Positions 35,036-45,203 of a stretch of 64,000 nt of DNA are shown here, one piece after another; position 1 is the first letter of the stretch; every line of letters begins with the position of its first letter. The notes under the pieces were generated by a model. That model worked only from the letters and a program-made list of their open reading frames with translations. It ran no database searches and was not told the DNA's origin. Source of the DNA: Argyresthia goedartella (lineage: Eukaryota; Arthropoda; Insecta; Lepidoptera; Argyresthiidae); assembly GCA_949825045.1 (NCBI GenBank), contig OX463807.1, positions 39,576,749 through 39,640,748 on the forward strand, read 5' to 3'. A program made the translations under genes and the position numbers.

Positions 35036-35110
35036 CACTTACCCCAGTTGATTTTTCTTTTCCCGCAGGCACCAGCCCCTCCCCTTGGGCTGGTTGCTGC
35101 GAGAATGTAT

Positions 35111-36384
35111 TTCGCCGTGATGCGGCTAAATAACAGTAAGCTGTAGTTATTTAGGTATAATTTTAGCACTGGGTCTCTTCACTGTCCAACATTTAATTTC
35201 ACTTTATACGAAATATGCCATTCGGCGCAGCAATGTCTTTTAGGGCAGGCTGGCCTGGCAAAGTAAGAAATGGCCTATAGGATGTAGTGAGAGACGTATT
35301 TGTTGGTTAAAAGACGGCCGTTTATTGACTAAGGATGGACACAGACATTGGTTATTACAGAGTGTATGGGCCACCCCGTAGTGTGTGTCTTGAGATGGTT
35401 CCCCGTTGTTGTAGTTGACTAGAGATGAAGTAAAAGATGAGAAGTCCAATCAAAGTATATTCCAACGCAAAAGGTACATGAGAGATTGAGACTGATTTCC
35501 TGTAAGTTGTGGTTACGTGGAGAGTTAAATCGATAACCTAAACTCGCTAAGGAAATAAAATTGCTGACGTTAGACCAATGAAGTAGAACGCGCGTGAGGC
35601 CGCGGTGATTACGGTCAAGTGTGAACCGTACATAGAGACATACAGGCTATATGTGGTGACACACTACACTACCATGAATTGTCATAAGACGTCTTCGACA
35701 GTAACTAAACGCATAACAGTTATTATTTAGAGTTAAAGCGCTTATGCACACGGATCTGATTCACAGACGAGCTTAAAACGAGTCTTCTAAAAGCAGCGTC
35801 CCGTGTGCTACCATTTGGTAACACAGGAATTGTCCCAAACTGTGTAGGTCATTAATTCGAGCCAATAATCAGTTTCTTTTGAATAGCTCCATGAGCATAT
35901 GACCTAACGAGTAGATACCTGCTCTAGCGCTGCGGTAGGGGTGATTTAACATTCTATTCCAACCCTTATTGCAATAGAAGTCACGAAAACAAACCCCCCA
36001 ATAACGCAAGAATGCCATGACTCCTCAAGTAGCTAAGACGTTCTTAAAATTAACGGGATCTTATGGCATCTCGTGACAACGTAGAAGGTTGAGGTCATAA
36101 TAATTTCCACAGATATGGTCTGCTGTGTCTATAGATGGCACCATCGGGAAAGTACCTAAGGTATATACGCCAGGAAAGGTAATAGCATCTCTACTTACAT
36201 TCAGTAGTAGAGAACCAAAATCGCTATTTTAAGTCGATGTTGAACTTCTGTCATTACATTATGCAACAGTGCAAATAGGTATATGATACAGCTTCTAGAA
36301 AGACCGGATATGATTTAAAACGCTTGTATTAGATATGTGCTGTATATGGTAGATGAATCAATAAAGATTCTAAAGAATTGATTT
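35111..36384. other. Non-coding, unidentified
   Basis: No credible coding region or known repeat. It might hold an old LTR or LINE UTR, but I could not place it. Confidence 0.4.
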
Positions 36385-36660
36385 GACGACCCGAATGGCC
36401 GAGTCGGCAGTGACCCTGCCTACGAAGCCAAGGGTCCCGGGTTCGAGTCCCGGTGGGGGCAAATATTTGTTTGATGAGAACGGATGTTTGTAACCTAGTC
36501 ATGGTTGTTTATCTATCTACGTATAATATTTATCTATATAAGTATGTGTATCGTTGTCTAGTACCCAAGATACAGGGAATCCTAGTTTGGGGCTAGATCA
36601 ATGTGTGTCAATAGTGTCCAAGGTATTATTATTATTATTATAATTATTATTATTGTAAAA
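36385..36660 (+). repeat. tRNA-derived SINE (family A)
   Basis: Head GACCCGAATGGCCGAGTCGG (A box TGGCCGAGTCGG) and GGGTTCGAGTCCC (B box), a body with gggaatcctagtttgggg and agatcaatgtgtgt, and an (ATT)n tail interrupted once. Same family as 21082-21327. The head is close to a real tRNA, but the strong body and tail make it a SINE. Confidence 0.85.
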
Positions 36661-37552
36661 GTAGTCATTAAAAAAAAACAATTTTATTTTAGGTATTATT
36701 TAATAATTTAAAAACTTCAGTAAGATTGTAATATAATGCTATGTATGCTATTGTTATCTTATAAATAACTAGCCAATATATCTAACTGATAATAATAACT
36801 ATTACAAACGATTTTACAACAATTCCCTAACAACCTATTCCTTTTTATAATAAGTTCGGTGAAGGTAATCACCGTGGTCGCAAACACGCAACTCAACAAT
36901 TGCCACTGCCGTACCAACATACACTCCCATCTATCAGCTAGCAGCACATGCTTGAACTTCAACCGTAAACCCTTAAAATAATGATTCACTTAAACCCATT
37001 TTGATATAGAGAAGGTGAAAAGCGAATTTAAATTGGTGAGTTTCCCACAACTTTTTAATATCGTCAACATTCGCTTTCTTTCTGTACTTTAAACGCTGGC
37101 AATATTTAATATTTGAAACAGATTATGAGTTATTAATAAGAAATTAATAGAACCAGCCACCACCAAAACCTTACTTTTTTAAAAGAAAAAGTGCTGTTAT
37201 TGGCGTAACATAACATAATACATGTTTACATATAAGCATATACATTGCTCCTGGCCCCACATAAGAATACAGTAAAAAATATTTATTTGTGCCTTGGCAG
37301 ACTACTGATAAAATCGGTACTGCCCAATTCCCTAGTTCTGAAGGGCCAAAACTTAATTGAAAACTTGTATCCGTAATAATCTGGATACCATAGGCTAAGC
37401 ATCCATATGTATATTTTCATACTCGCATTGGTAGTAGTTTAATTGTGGCGCCTGGAATCGTCGTCAAATTTATCAAGTTTCAGAGATTCAGACAGTTCTT
37501 AATTATTTGGTGGCGTCATTTGTCAGGGTGATGAAGTCATCGCGATCTCCAG
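36661..37552. other. Non-coding, no recognised feature
   Basis: AT-rich DNA with short meaningless frames; it ends at the edge of the inverted-duplication arm. Confidence 0.4.
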
Positions 37553-38315
37553 GGTAAGCCCGAAGGGGAACTCTGGACTTTGTGGTGTGTGTGATGGGCT
37601 AGCACCATAGCCATCCACCATATAGTCAGTAGCCTCCCAACAATCTTATGTTACAATACCCTGTACATCCGTTCAAAAACGTTTTTTTGTTATATATTTA
37701 TTCATTTGCATATTTTCTGGTATTACGAGCAAGACCTTGGTATTCTCTCATAATATATTGTTAGCATGAAATCCGTCCAAGTATGAGTAAGAAAACTAAA
37801 TTATATCTCTCCTGTTCGGAAAGTGTAATTTTCAAGGGTAAATTTCTTTTGTGGAGAGTTTTTAATGTTTTATTTTTTACGATTGACCACGGAGTCGATG
37901 ATCATTGAGTTGCGTCACATTATTAAAAAAATAGTTTTTAAACCAATACATTTTTAAAACTTGTCTAATGTTGACAGTATGTGTATTTTACCTTTTTTCA
38001 GAATCTTGTAAAAAAACAATGAAAGTTTGCAATAGAAAAAGCGGGAACATGAGATAAAATATAAATACCGTGAAAGTGAAGATGAGCTAGTTTATATACA
38101 CATGTATCATAAACCCTCTTTAATGCGTCCGAAAATAGAAAAACCATACAAAAACCCTTGGTGTTGGCAAGTGCCAGGAATCTGCTTCAGGTAATGTCGA
38201 TATCAACGGTCTCAACCAGTTCTTCTCTTCTCCCCCTGTTGCGATGAACCCCGCCACAAAGGAGGCAACCCTTCATCGTCTACGGCTGAAGTCTGCAGTC
38301 GGTACCTCACTGTTC
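37553..38315 (+). repeat. Right arm of 763-bp inverted duplication
   Basis: Inverted partner of 30495-31257, 6.3 kb away. A CR1 ORF2 fragment starting inside this arm continues past its right end to about 38412, so this copy looks like the source and the left one the derived copy. Confidence 0.9.
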
Positions 38316-38412
38316 AACTTTAGTCTCGTTGAAGTCGGCGCAGTTAGATAAGCAATGCTAGCTATGACCTCCAAAGCTGCTGGTGATGACAACATCAGCC
38401 ATCGAAATTATT
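38150..38412 (+). pseudogene. CR1-type LINE ORF2 linker fragment
   Basis: Reads KTLGVGKCQES, GNVDINGLNQFFSSPPVAMN, TKEATLHRLRLKSAVGTSLFNFSLVEVGAV, a stop, AMLAMTSKAAGDDNIS. This corresponds to the endonuclease-RT linker and start of RT in 49776-52715. Both ends stop abruptly. Confidence 0.75.
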
Positions 38413-38642
38413 CATATATCACTATCATCACATTATTATCATATTATTCATATATGACACCTATGATGAAACTGAAAATATTCTCTCAATCACGTCGTAA
38501 TTTAATAAATCACTTAAAATTTTAAATAATAGAATGAGGATAAAGTTATAGATGAACACTAACATTCACTACTCATTACACTGAAATACATACATACACT
38601 ACACATACATCTTCTCCATACACAACACACACTCAAACTCTA

Positions 38643-39066
38643 ACATAGTGTTTTTAGGGTTCCGTACCCAACGGGTAAGAACGGAACCCTATTACTAAGA
38701 CTTCGCTGTCCGTCCGTCCGTCCGTCCGTCTGTCACCAGGCTGTATCTCAAGAACCCTAGCTAGAGAGTTGAAATTTTCACAGATTATGTATTTCTGTTG
38801 CCGCTATAACAACAAATACTAAAAAACAGGATAAAAGAAATATTTAAGGGGGCTCCCATACAACAATTCTTTCAATACCACATACAAACTTATGGATGCA
38901 CCTGGTTACGTACATGGAGTGTGAAAGTAACCGCACCAATAACTTTGTAAACAATATTTTGCTGTGTAAAATCCAAACAATTCACTCCACACCATCGCTT
39001 CCATTGAACGGTGGTACGGAACCCTTCGTGCGCGATTTAGACTCGCACTTGACCGGTTTTTGTAAT
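38643..39066 (+). repeat. Dispersed repeat with (CCGT)n, copy 1
   Basis: Begins tttttagggttccgtaccc, holds (CCGT)n near 38707-38732, gtctgtcaccaggctgt, gttgaaattttcacag, ttctgttgcc, and ends gactcgcacttgaccggttttt. The second copy at 41226-41635 is alike throughout. I remember this as a common lepidopteran interspersed repeat; class uncertain. Confidence 0.75.
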
Positions 39067-39099
39067 TTCTAATTCCTAATTTCTATTTTAAATTTTTGC

Positions 39100-39305
39100 T
39101 TGATTTTCTACTTTTAATGTCAACAATATAAAAAACTTGTTAAGTACCGCAATGTTGCTCTGCGGGAAGAGCGCCCTACTCATCATAAAACACAGGGTTC
39201 ACCCTTCTTTAGGGAGCAGTGTCTCACCCATTGTTATAATTATTATGTAATAACTATAACAAGTACTGTACAAATTTTACTGAATAAAGCATTATTATTA
39301 TTATG
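39100..39305 (+). mobile_element. LINE-like 3' tail with (ATT)n
   Basis: Non-coding tail ending tactgaataaagcattattattatt, a polyadenylation-type signal followed by a short repeat. The parent family is not identified; coding parts are absent. Confidence 0.45.
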
Positions 39306-40955
39306 ATTATTATTAACCATTCTCTATCGATCAGCTATTATCCTGGTCTGTGGAAGCAAATCGCTCATCATCCCACTACCCAAAATTTCTATTCCCTCCT
39401 CCTTCAAAGACTATCGGCCCATCTCTATTTTAACTATCCTCTCTAAAGTGCTTCAATCCATAGTCCACTCTCAGCTCTCCTCCTACCTTACTTCAAACAA
39501 CTTACTCAATCCGTGCCAATCTGGGTTCAGACCAGGGCATAGTACTAATACAGCACTTTTAAAATTTAGTGATGACATCCAGCTGGCCATGGACTAGAAG
39601 TTAGTCACTGCTTTGGCCCTGCTTAACTTCAGCAATGCTATTAGCTGCGTCGATTTTGACATTCTTGTTGCGGTACTGGGTTCCTTGAATATGTCTTCAC
39701 ATGCGGTTCACTGGTTCAACTCTCACCTGATAGATCGTCAGCAGCACATTAAGTCTGAGGAGACTGAAACTCAATGGTGTGATCTAACCGCAAGAATGCC
39801 GAAGGAGGTATTCTTTCTCCTCTACTAATTTTCAGTCTTTATCAACTCCATCTTCGACGTCCTTTCTTCTTCGTATCATCTCTACGCAGATGATCTCCAA
39901 ATTTATCGCCACTTTTTCCCCTGCGATTTAGTTTCATCTGTGGAGATGTTGAATGCTGACCTCGAAAATGTGAAGGACTGGGCCTCGTCCCACAGGCTGT
40001 TGGTTAACCCGATAAAATCGCAAGCAATGATTAATGGAACCAAGCACTCTCTTTCTTTATTACAGAAACCTATTGTTCCTGTAACTTATAATGGTACTAC
40101 AATATAGTACACTGCTAAGGCGAAAAACCTTTTGGTCATCTTTGATAACCAGCTGTGTTGGTCACCACATGTCTGCGAGGTCAGCAGACGGATCTATGCA
40201 TCTTTCCATTACCTCAGATGACTGCAGAACTTCTTGCCACGGCAGACCAAAATTACCCTTGTTCATTCTCTTCTCATGCCGCTAATCGACTATGCCAATG
40301 TTGCGTGGGCGAGTGCGAACGAAGAGAAACTGAATAAACTCGAGTGACTGCAGAATCTTGGGATTCGATTTATCTTCGGACTGCACAAATTCGACCATGT
40401 TTCTCAATATCGCAAAGAGTTGGGGTGGCTTCCGATTCACCGTCGCCGAAACTCTTACATTCTTTATTATCTTGAAAAATCCGAGCTACCTCAACTACCT
40501 TCGAGACCATTTTGAGTATCTCTTTTCGGGAGATCAGTACCGGAGATCTCACACTGTCTCACTTTTAGCTACTCCGCATAACAACGCTGCGCATAAACAC
40601 TCTTTCAGGATGCGGGCGATCCGACTCTTTTCTCTTTTAAGAAACGTATTAAAGAGCACTACCTCTCTCTTTAGTAAAAGTAACTGTATTTATATTATTA
40701 TATGTAAAGTTTATGTAGTATATAACTTATTTTGTATTTCCTATCTGTATTTTATAGGTATTTAATTTATTCCTAGGCATTTTATTTATAGTATTTATTG
40801 TGCACTATAGGAATTGGTAGGCCCTTTTATGATACCAATTCCTATAATGTCTTGGTTTGCTGGAAGAAATCTCTTTTTAGAGATAAGCTTGCCTTTGTAT
40901 ATGCATTTTCTTTTACTGTAACTTTTTTTAAAATATTATTGTGCAATAAAAGAAT
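39306..40955 (+). mobile_element. 5'-truncated CR1-type LINE (RT pseudogene)
   Basis: RT and tail of the same LINE family as 49776-52715, truncated at its 5' end where the (ATT)n of the previous element stops. In changing frames it reads DYRPISILTILSKVL, NPCQSGFRPGHST, SCVDFDILVAVLGSL, the AGVPQGG block altered to ARMPKEV, YHLYADDLQIYRHF (near 39872-39915), LVNPIKSQ, CVGECERR, and a C terminus to about 40680. Multiple stops and shifts (near 39596, 39826, 40106, 40220, 40346) make it dead. The tail 40680-40955 has ggtttgctggaagaaatctc and gtgcaataaaag. Confidence 0.8.
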
Positions 40956-41109
40956 TATGGTACATTATGACCATAATGTATCAATATTTCGACATATCAT
41001 GACATTCAAATTTCGAACGCCGATGCCCGCCTGCGTGCCGTATCAGTCACATAATCTACTATTATACCTCTGTAGTCTTGTGCAATGTTAACTATTAGAA
41101 TAACTAAGT

Positions 41110-41170
41110 TTTCTGGAAGAAATCTCTTGCTGGAGTTAAGCTGGACTTTGTACATACACACATGGATCTT
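41110..41170 (+). repeat. LINE 3' tail fragment
   Basis: ttttctggaagaaatctcttg and the following gagttaagctggactttgtacat resemble the CR1-type 3' tail motif at 40855-40905, diverged. No coding part attached. Confidence 0.5.
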
Positions 41171-41225
41171 AAAAAAAATACCTATAGACATAGACATGGA
41201 GTGCGATATGTGCATTACATAATTT

Positions 41226-41635
41226 TTTAGGGTTCCGTACCCAAAGGATAAAAGGGGACCCTATTACTAAGACTCCGCTGGCCATCCGTCCGTCCATACG
41301 TTCGTCCGTCCGTCCGTCTGTCACCAGGCTGTTTCTCATGAACCGTGATAGTTAGATAGTTGAAATTTTCACAGGTGATGTGTTTCTGTTGCCACTATGA
41401 TAAAAAATATACCAAAAAACAGAATAAAATAATTAATTTATCTCTAAACCACATACAAACTTATGAACGCACCTGGTTAGGTACATGGAGTGTGAAATTA
41501 GCCGCACCAATAACTTTGTAAACAATATTTTGCTATGTTAAATCTAAACTATTCACTCCACACCATCCCTACCATACGGTGGTATGGTACCCTTCGTGTG
41601 CGAGTTCGACTCGCACTTGACCTTTTTTTTTGTTG
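41226..41635 (+). repeat. Dispersed repeat with (CCGT)n, copy 2
   Basis: Same repeat and orientation as 38643-39066: tttttagggttccgtaccc at the start, a CCGT run near 41286-41320, gactcgcacttgacc and a T-run at the end. Internal gaps and mismatches show the two copies are independent and fairly old. Confidence 0.75.
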
Positions 41636-41639
41636 TTGT

Positions 41640-43026
41640 CTACCGTGCTTTTGTGCTTTGAAGTACTTATACCAAAAAAAACTTTCGATAAAGCATACAA
41701 ATATTCTCTGAAATTCAATAGTCCAAATAATTGCCCTGTGTACTGTTAGGTATTATACTCGCCACAATAGTGCTTGCTAGGGGTGTCGAGTTTGTGTGAA
41801 CTTTAGTATTAGCCTAGTAACCTTAACAACAGATCTTGCGATAAATAGTGGTTCTGAATTTTTTCCGACTTGTGATCGCAAAATGAATAATCCAAGATTA
41901 TGACCTTAAGCGCCGAACGCAACCTAGTCGAAAAAACCGTAAAATTTCATCTTTGTTTCAGTTTTTGGCAATTTTGTTAAGGGTTCTATTTAGAACATGC
42001 TCAAAAGACATTCAAAACATCGAAAAAGTAATTAATTTTGAAAGGCTTACCTCAGACACTATTTGGTCTACACGGACAGTTCCAGTTCCATGTTGATGCT
42101 AATTCAGTCTACTTTAAAAACATAATAACGCCAAATCGCCAAAAACTGAAATAAAACTGAAATTTTCGAGGTTTTTTCGATTTATGACAAGGTTTCGTGT
42201 GACCCTAGAGGTCACAAACTTGGAGTATAAACTGAGCCAAAATCTTTCATAAACAACTCAGCCCAAAAATTTAGAACATTATGTCCTATATGATCGACAT
42301 TGCATACACTCGAGAGTTTTAAGTTTATGTAATTATGTACAGTTACATACACTAGTTTATCTACACACATATCATAAGCTCTCTTTGATGTGTTCAGGAA
42401 CCGCATGTTTGACCGGCATTGTGGCATTGATAAATTGCTCTGCAGTTGTTTAGCTTGTTCTGTAGTACCAACTTCACACACAAACTAGGGGCGGCACGCA
42501 GGCGGGCGCACTTTCTGCGAATTAAACATTTTCGGATTCAACATTCTGCAAATTCAACTTTATGCGATTTGGACTATTGGAAAATTCAACTATATTCAAA
42601 TTCAACATTTTGACATTCAATGCAGCAAATTGAACGTTTTGGGAACCATTTTAAGAAGTCAACTTTGTGAACCGGGAGGGGCACGCAGGAAGGCGTCGGC
42701 GTTCGAAATTTGAATGTCATAATATGTAGAAAAATTACACATTATGGTCATGATGTACAAATTTTCAGAAAAGAAATGAGTTTTTACCAAATAGTTTTAC
42801 ATTATGCTGGTCTTAACGTCCGATTTTTAGACGCAGTAAAGAGAGTTTATGATACGTGTGTAGATAAAATGTATTAAACCAGTCGTTTCCATTTCCTAAT
42901 GCAACATTCAATTGTTATATACTTCCAACCAATAGAAAACCATAGAAAAATACATAGCAATAATATTGCTTATATTCCCGATTAAGGGGCGATTTTGCAA
43001 ATCCCCTCATAAAAATTTATTTCCTT
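41640..43026. other. Non-coding with short repeats
   Basis: No gene. Contains an inverted pair of a roughly 40-bp motif (42351-42398 and 42830-42871, core tatcataa.ctctcttt) that also lies in both arms of the 763-bp duplication. Confidence 0.5.
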
Positions 43027-43526
43027 GGAGGGTAGTCCTAACTACAAGTCATATTTAGTAGCTCCCTAATTTTAAATTCATTAAAAATACAATTAGTAAT
43101 CTGTATGAATATTTATTAATAGAATACTGACCTTGACTCTCACCAATCACATTTTCAATTATTTATCTTACATTAACGCTTAAATAACACAAACATCCTT
43201 GCAACAATGGATCTGCATGCTCAGCTGGCAAAAAACATGGAAAACATTGTTAAGTCCTTCGGAGAGCGGATGGAGAGATATGAAAATGAGCTGCATGCAG
43301 CTACACCTGCTCCTGCCCCGAAGAACATGGCTAGCCTGGCAAGTGAGTTTACAAATTTCAAAGTCCTCATTTGGAAGTGCCTTGCCATGCTAAAATCACA
43401 GTTGGCGCTCTTGACACTGGGATTGGACCGGCATCAGACAGCCTCTAGGCGGAAGGTGCTGCTGGTGCATGGTGTGCCTGAAGTAGCTGATGAAGAGCCA
43501 GGAGCTGTTTTGAGGTTATACAGTCT
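43027..43526 (+). pseudogene. CR1-type LINE 5' UTR and ORF1 start, interrupted
   Basis: The 5' UTR begins ggagggtag as in the full copy at 48225. ORF1 from the ATG at 43207 reads MDLHAQLAKNMENIVKSFGE, FTNFKVLIWKCLAMLKSQLALL and SRRKVLLVHGVPE, clearly homologous to 48404-49040. After about EEPGAVLRL (43525) the homology ends and LINE X begins; the rest of this CR1 copy is not in the window. Confidence 0.75.
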
Positions 43527-43671
43527 CGTGCGAACACTCACTCCGCATGCGCGTGTCCTTCCCGCACCAACATTGAAATTTACCGTCAACCTTTGGCTCG
43601 CGTTACAACACGTATTATTTTTTACTGTTTTTCGTCCTATCGGCTCCCTACTAGCAACTCAGCTCAACTAG

Positions 43672-44619
43672 CAGTGTGCTGTCTGTAAAAATAATTTTAA
43701 TGATGGGGTACAATGTTCGATCTGCAAAAACCAGCTGGACTTCAGCTGTGCGAACATTGCCGAAACCACCTGGAGGAGATACGGACCCGACAAAAGGGCA
43801 CAGTGGAAGTGTCCAACGTGCCGTGCTCCGTCACCTGCTGCACCCACCCCCGGCGAGCCTGCTTCTCTGGACACCATATTGAAGGAGCTCCGGGACCTTA
43901 AACGCCATATGTCTGGCATGACAGGACTCAAGGAAGATATGCAGACCATCAAAAAAGAGCTGTCCGACCTCAAAGACTCATGTATCTACATGAGTGAAAA
44001 AGTCGTGGAGCTCGGTGGAAGGCTTACTAGTGTTGAGACCAGGGTGACCAACCTGGAGAAATTTCAGGATAGTGTCCATAATTTGCAAAAGGAATTAACC
44101 AACACAAAGCTCGAATTATCTGCCCAGGAACAAAGATTGCGGCTGAACAATATTGAATTAAAGGGAGTACCTATCAAGAAGGATGAAAACCTCTTTTCAA
44201 TCGTTGAGAAGGTCAGCAGCAAAATTGGTTACGCTGTGCCTAAGTCCCAGATTAATTATATATCTAGGGTTCCTATGCACAATACTAAAGAGAAACTTAT
44301 TATAGTCGGTTTTTTAAACAGATATATTAAGGAAGATTTCATCGCGGCAGCACGTGCTGAAAAGTTGGTGGCCTCGGATATCGGGTTCCAAGGAGCTACT
44401 GGCAGAGTGTACATTAATGACCACTTGAGTATGGACCAGAAAAAACTACTCACTTTAACGAAGACCACTGCTCGGGAGAGGAGTTTCAAATTTGTGTGGA
44501 TAAAGCACGGTAAAATACACGTGCGCCGCGACGACTCTTCAAAAGTGATCGTAATCAGACGTGAAAATGATTTAAACAAAATTGCTAAATATGTTGGTCA
44601 CCTCACTGCCCCATTATAA
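43672..44619 (+). pseudogene. LINE X ORF1: PHD-type finger, coiled coil, FP-like domain
   Basis: Open from just after a TAG at 43669 to TAA 44617 (about 315 codons), with no ATG near the start, so the initiation codon appears lost. N terminus: PHD-like zinc finger (CAVC, CSIC, C, WKCPTC, residues 2-50). Then a coiled coil with heptads (LKRHMSGMTGLKEDM, LTSVETRVTNLEKF, LQKELTNTKLEL). C-terminal half: LRLNNIELKGVP, NYISRVPM, KEKLIIVGFLNR, VYINDHLSMDQKKLL, FKFVWIKHGKIHVRRDD, which resembles the FP (few-polyhedra 25K)-like domain found both in insect LINE ORF1 proteins and in baculoviruses. Role: binding of LINE RNA. The body is otherwise undamaged. Confidence 0.7.
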
Positions 44620-44851
44620 ACAACGTTATTAACTATAAGTCATTCTTATATGTAAATTTAATTACTGTAGTTTCGTCACTTTGTAAATTGTTGTGCACCC
44701 CTGCCTTGCCAACAGCTTGTTACTAATGTATCATGTTATCCTCGCGGAATGAGGCGTCCATCTCATTTGCTCACATTAATTTCGCAAACTATCTATTTCC
44801 TTCGCACGCTTGGCGATTTCACTGTGGATCTATAAACCTACCCGCGCTCAC

Positions 44852-45202
44852 GTAAAGGAATGGTGGTACCTTACTTGCGCTGGTCTTCTACCCAGGAGAT
44901 AGGTTATGATTTTCACATTAATCCAAATAGGTTTTCACAAACACTACACTGCACCGGTGCTAGGTTAATAACACAATCACTAGGTAGCGTAATTAGCGTT
45001 TGTAGGAATTTTCTTGTGGGGAGCGTAGTGGTTTGCCCCTTATGTGCGCGCGTCTCGATCTGAACTGGTTCCGTCAGGAAAGGAACGAACAAAAGGATGC
45101 GAAAGGAAGAGTGAGTGTTTGAATGAGTGATGAATGCGTAGTGAGGGTAGCAGTACTTAAATAATAGATAAATTGGTAATATTTTATATTTTGGCGAAGA
45201 CA
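44852..45202 (-). repeat. 3' LTR of BEL B (outer end lost)
   Basis: 351 bp, matching 58043-58393. Both carry a 7-bp insertion relative to the BEL A LTRs (gccccttatg region), so they belong together. Confidence 0.9.
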
Positions 45203-45203
45203 A

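Larger units (their letters stand above)
29983..35110 (-). mobile_element. R1/I-type LINE (minus), broken in several places
   Basis: Minus-strand LINE with ORF1 (33515-34474), ORF2 endonuclease and RT (31258-33390), and RT C terminus plus RNase H N-terminal half (29983-30494). It is interrupted by a 763-bp inverted-duplication arm (30495-31257) and a CR1 tail (34593-35035). The expected RNase H continuation is not left of BEL A but at 12745-13637. The right (5') limit is uncertain. Confidence 0.7.
40959..42760. repeat. Inverted repeat pair, arms 40959-41041 and 42672-42760
   Basis: The arms share gtacat.atgaccataatgt, catgacattcaaatttcg and aacgccga in opposite orientation with perhaps 15% mismatch. 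Between them lie a LINE tail fragment (41110-41170) and the second (CCGT)n repeat. Could be the ends of one old DNA transposon or two copies of a repeat facing each other; no target duplication seen. A third partial match (ggcacgcaggcgggc) is at 42488. Confidence 0.55.

Noticed and set aside
36385..36470. A possible tRNA gene (good A and B boxes)
   Set aside because: The head is followed by a body and (ATT)n tail shared with 21082-21327, which has clear target duplications. It is a SINE.
38700..38735. A CRISPR-like or tandem array
   Set aside because: It is a simple (CCGT)n microsatellite inside a dispersed repeat; no spacers, and the DNA is eukaryotic.
43879..44619. An integrated baculovirus gene
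   Set aside because: The FP-like domain is fused to a PHD-type finger and coiled coil and belongs to a LINE with its ORF2 at 58489; no other viral gene is near.
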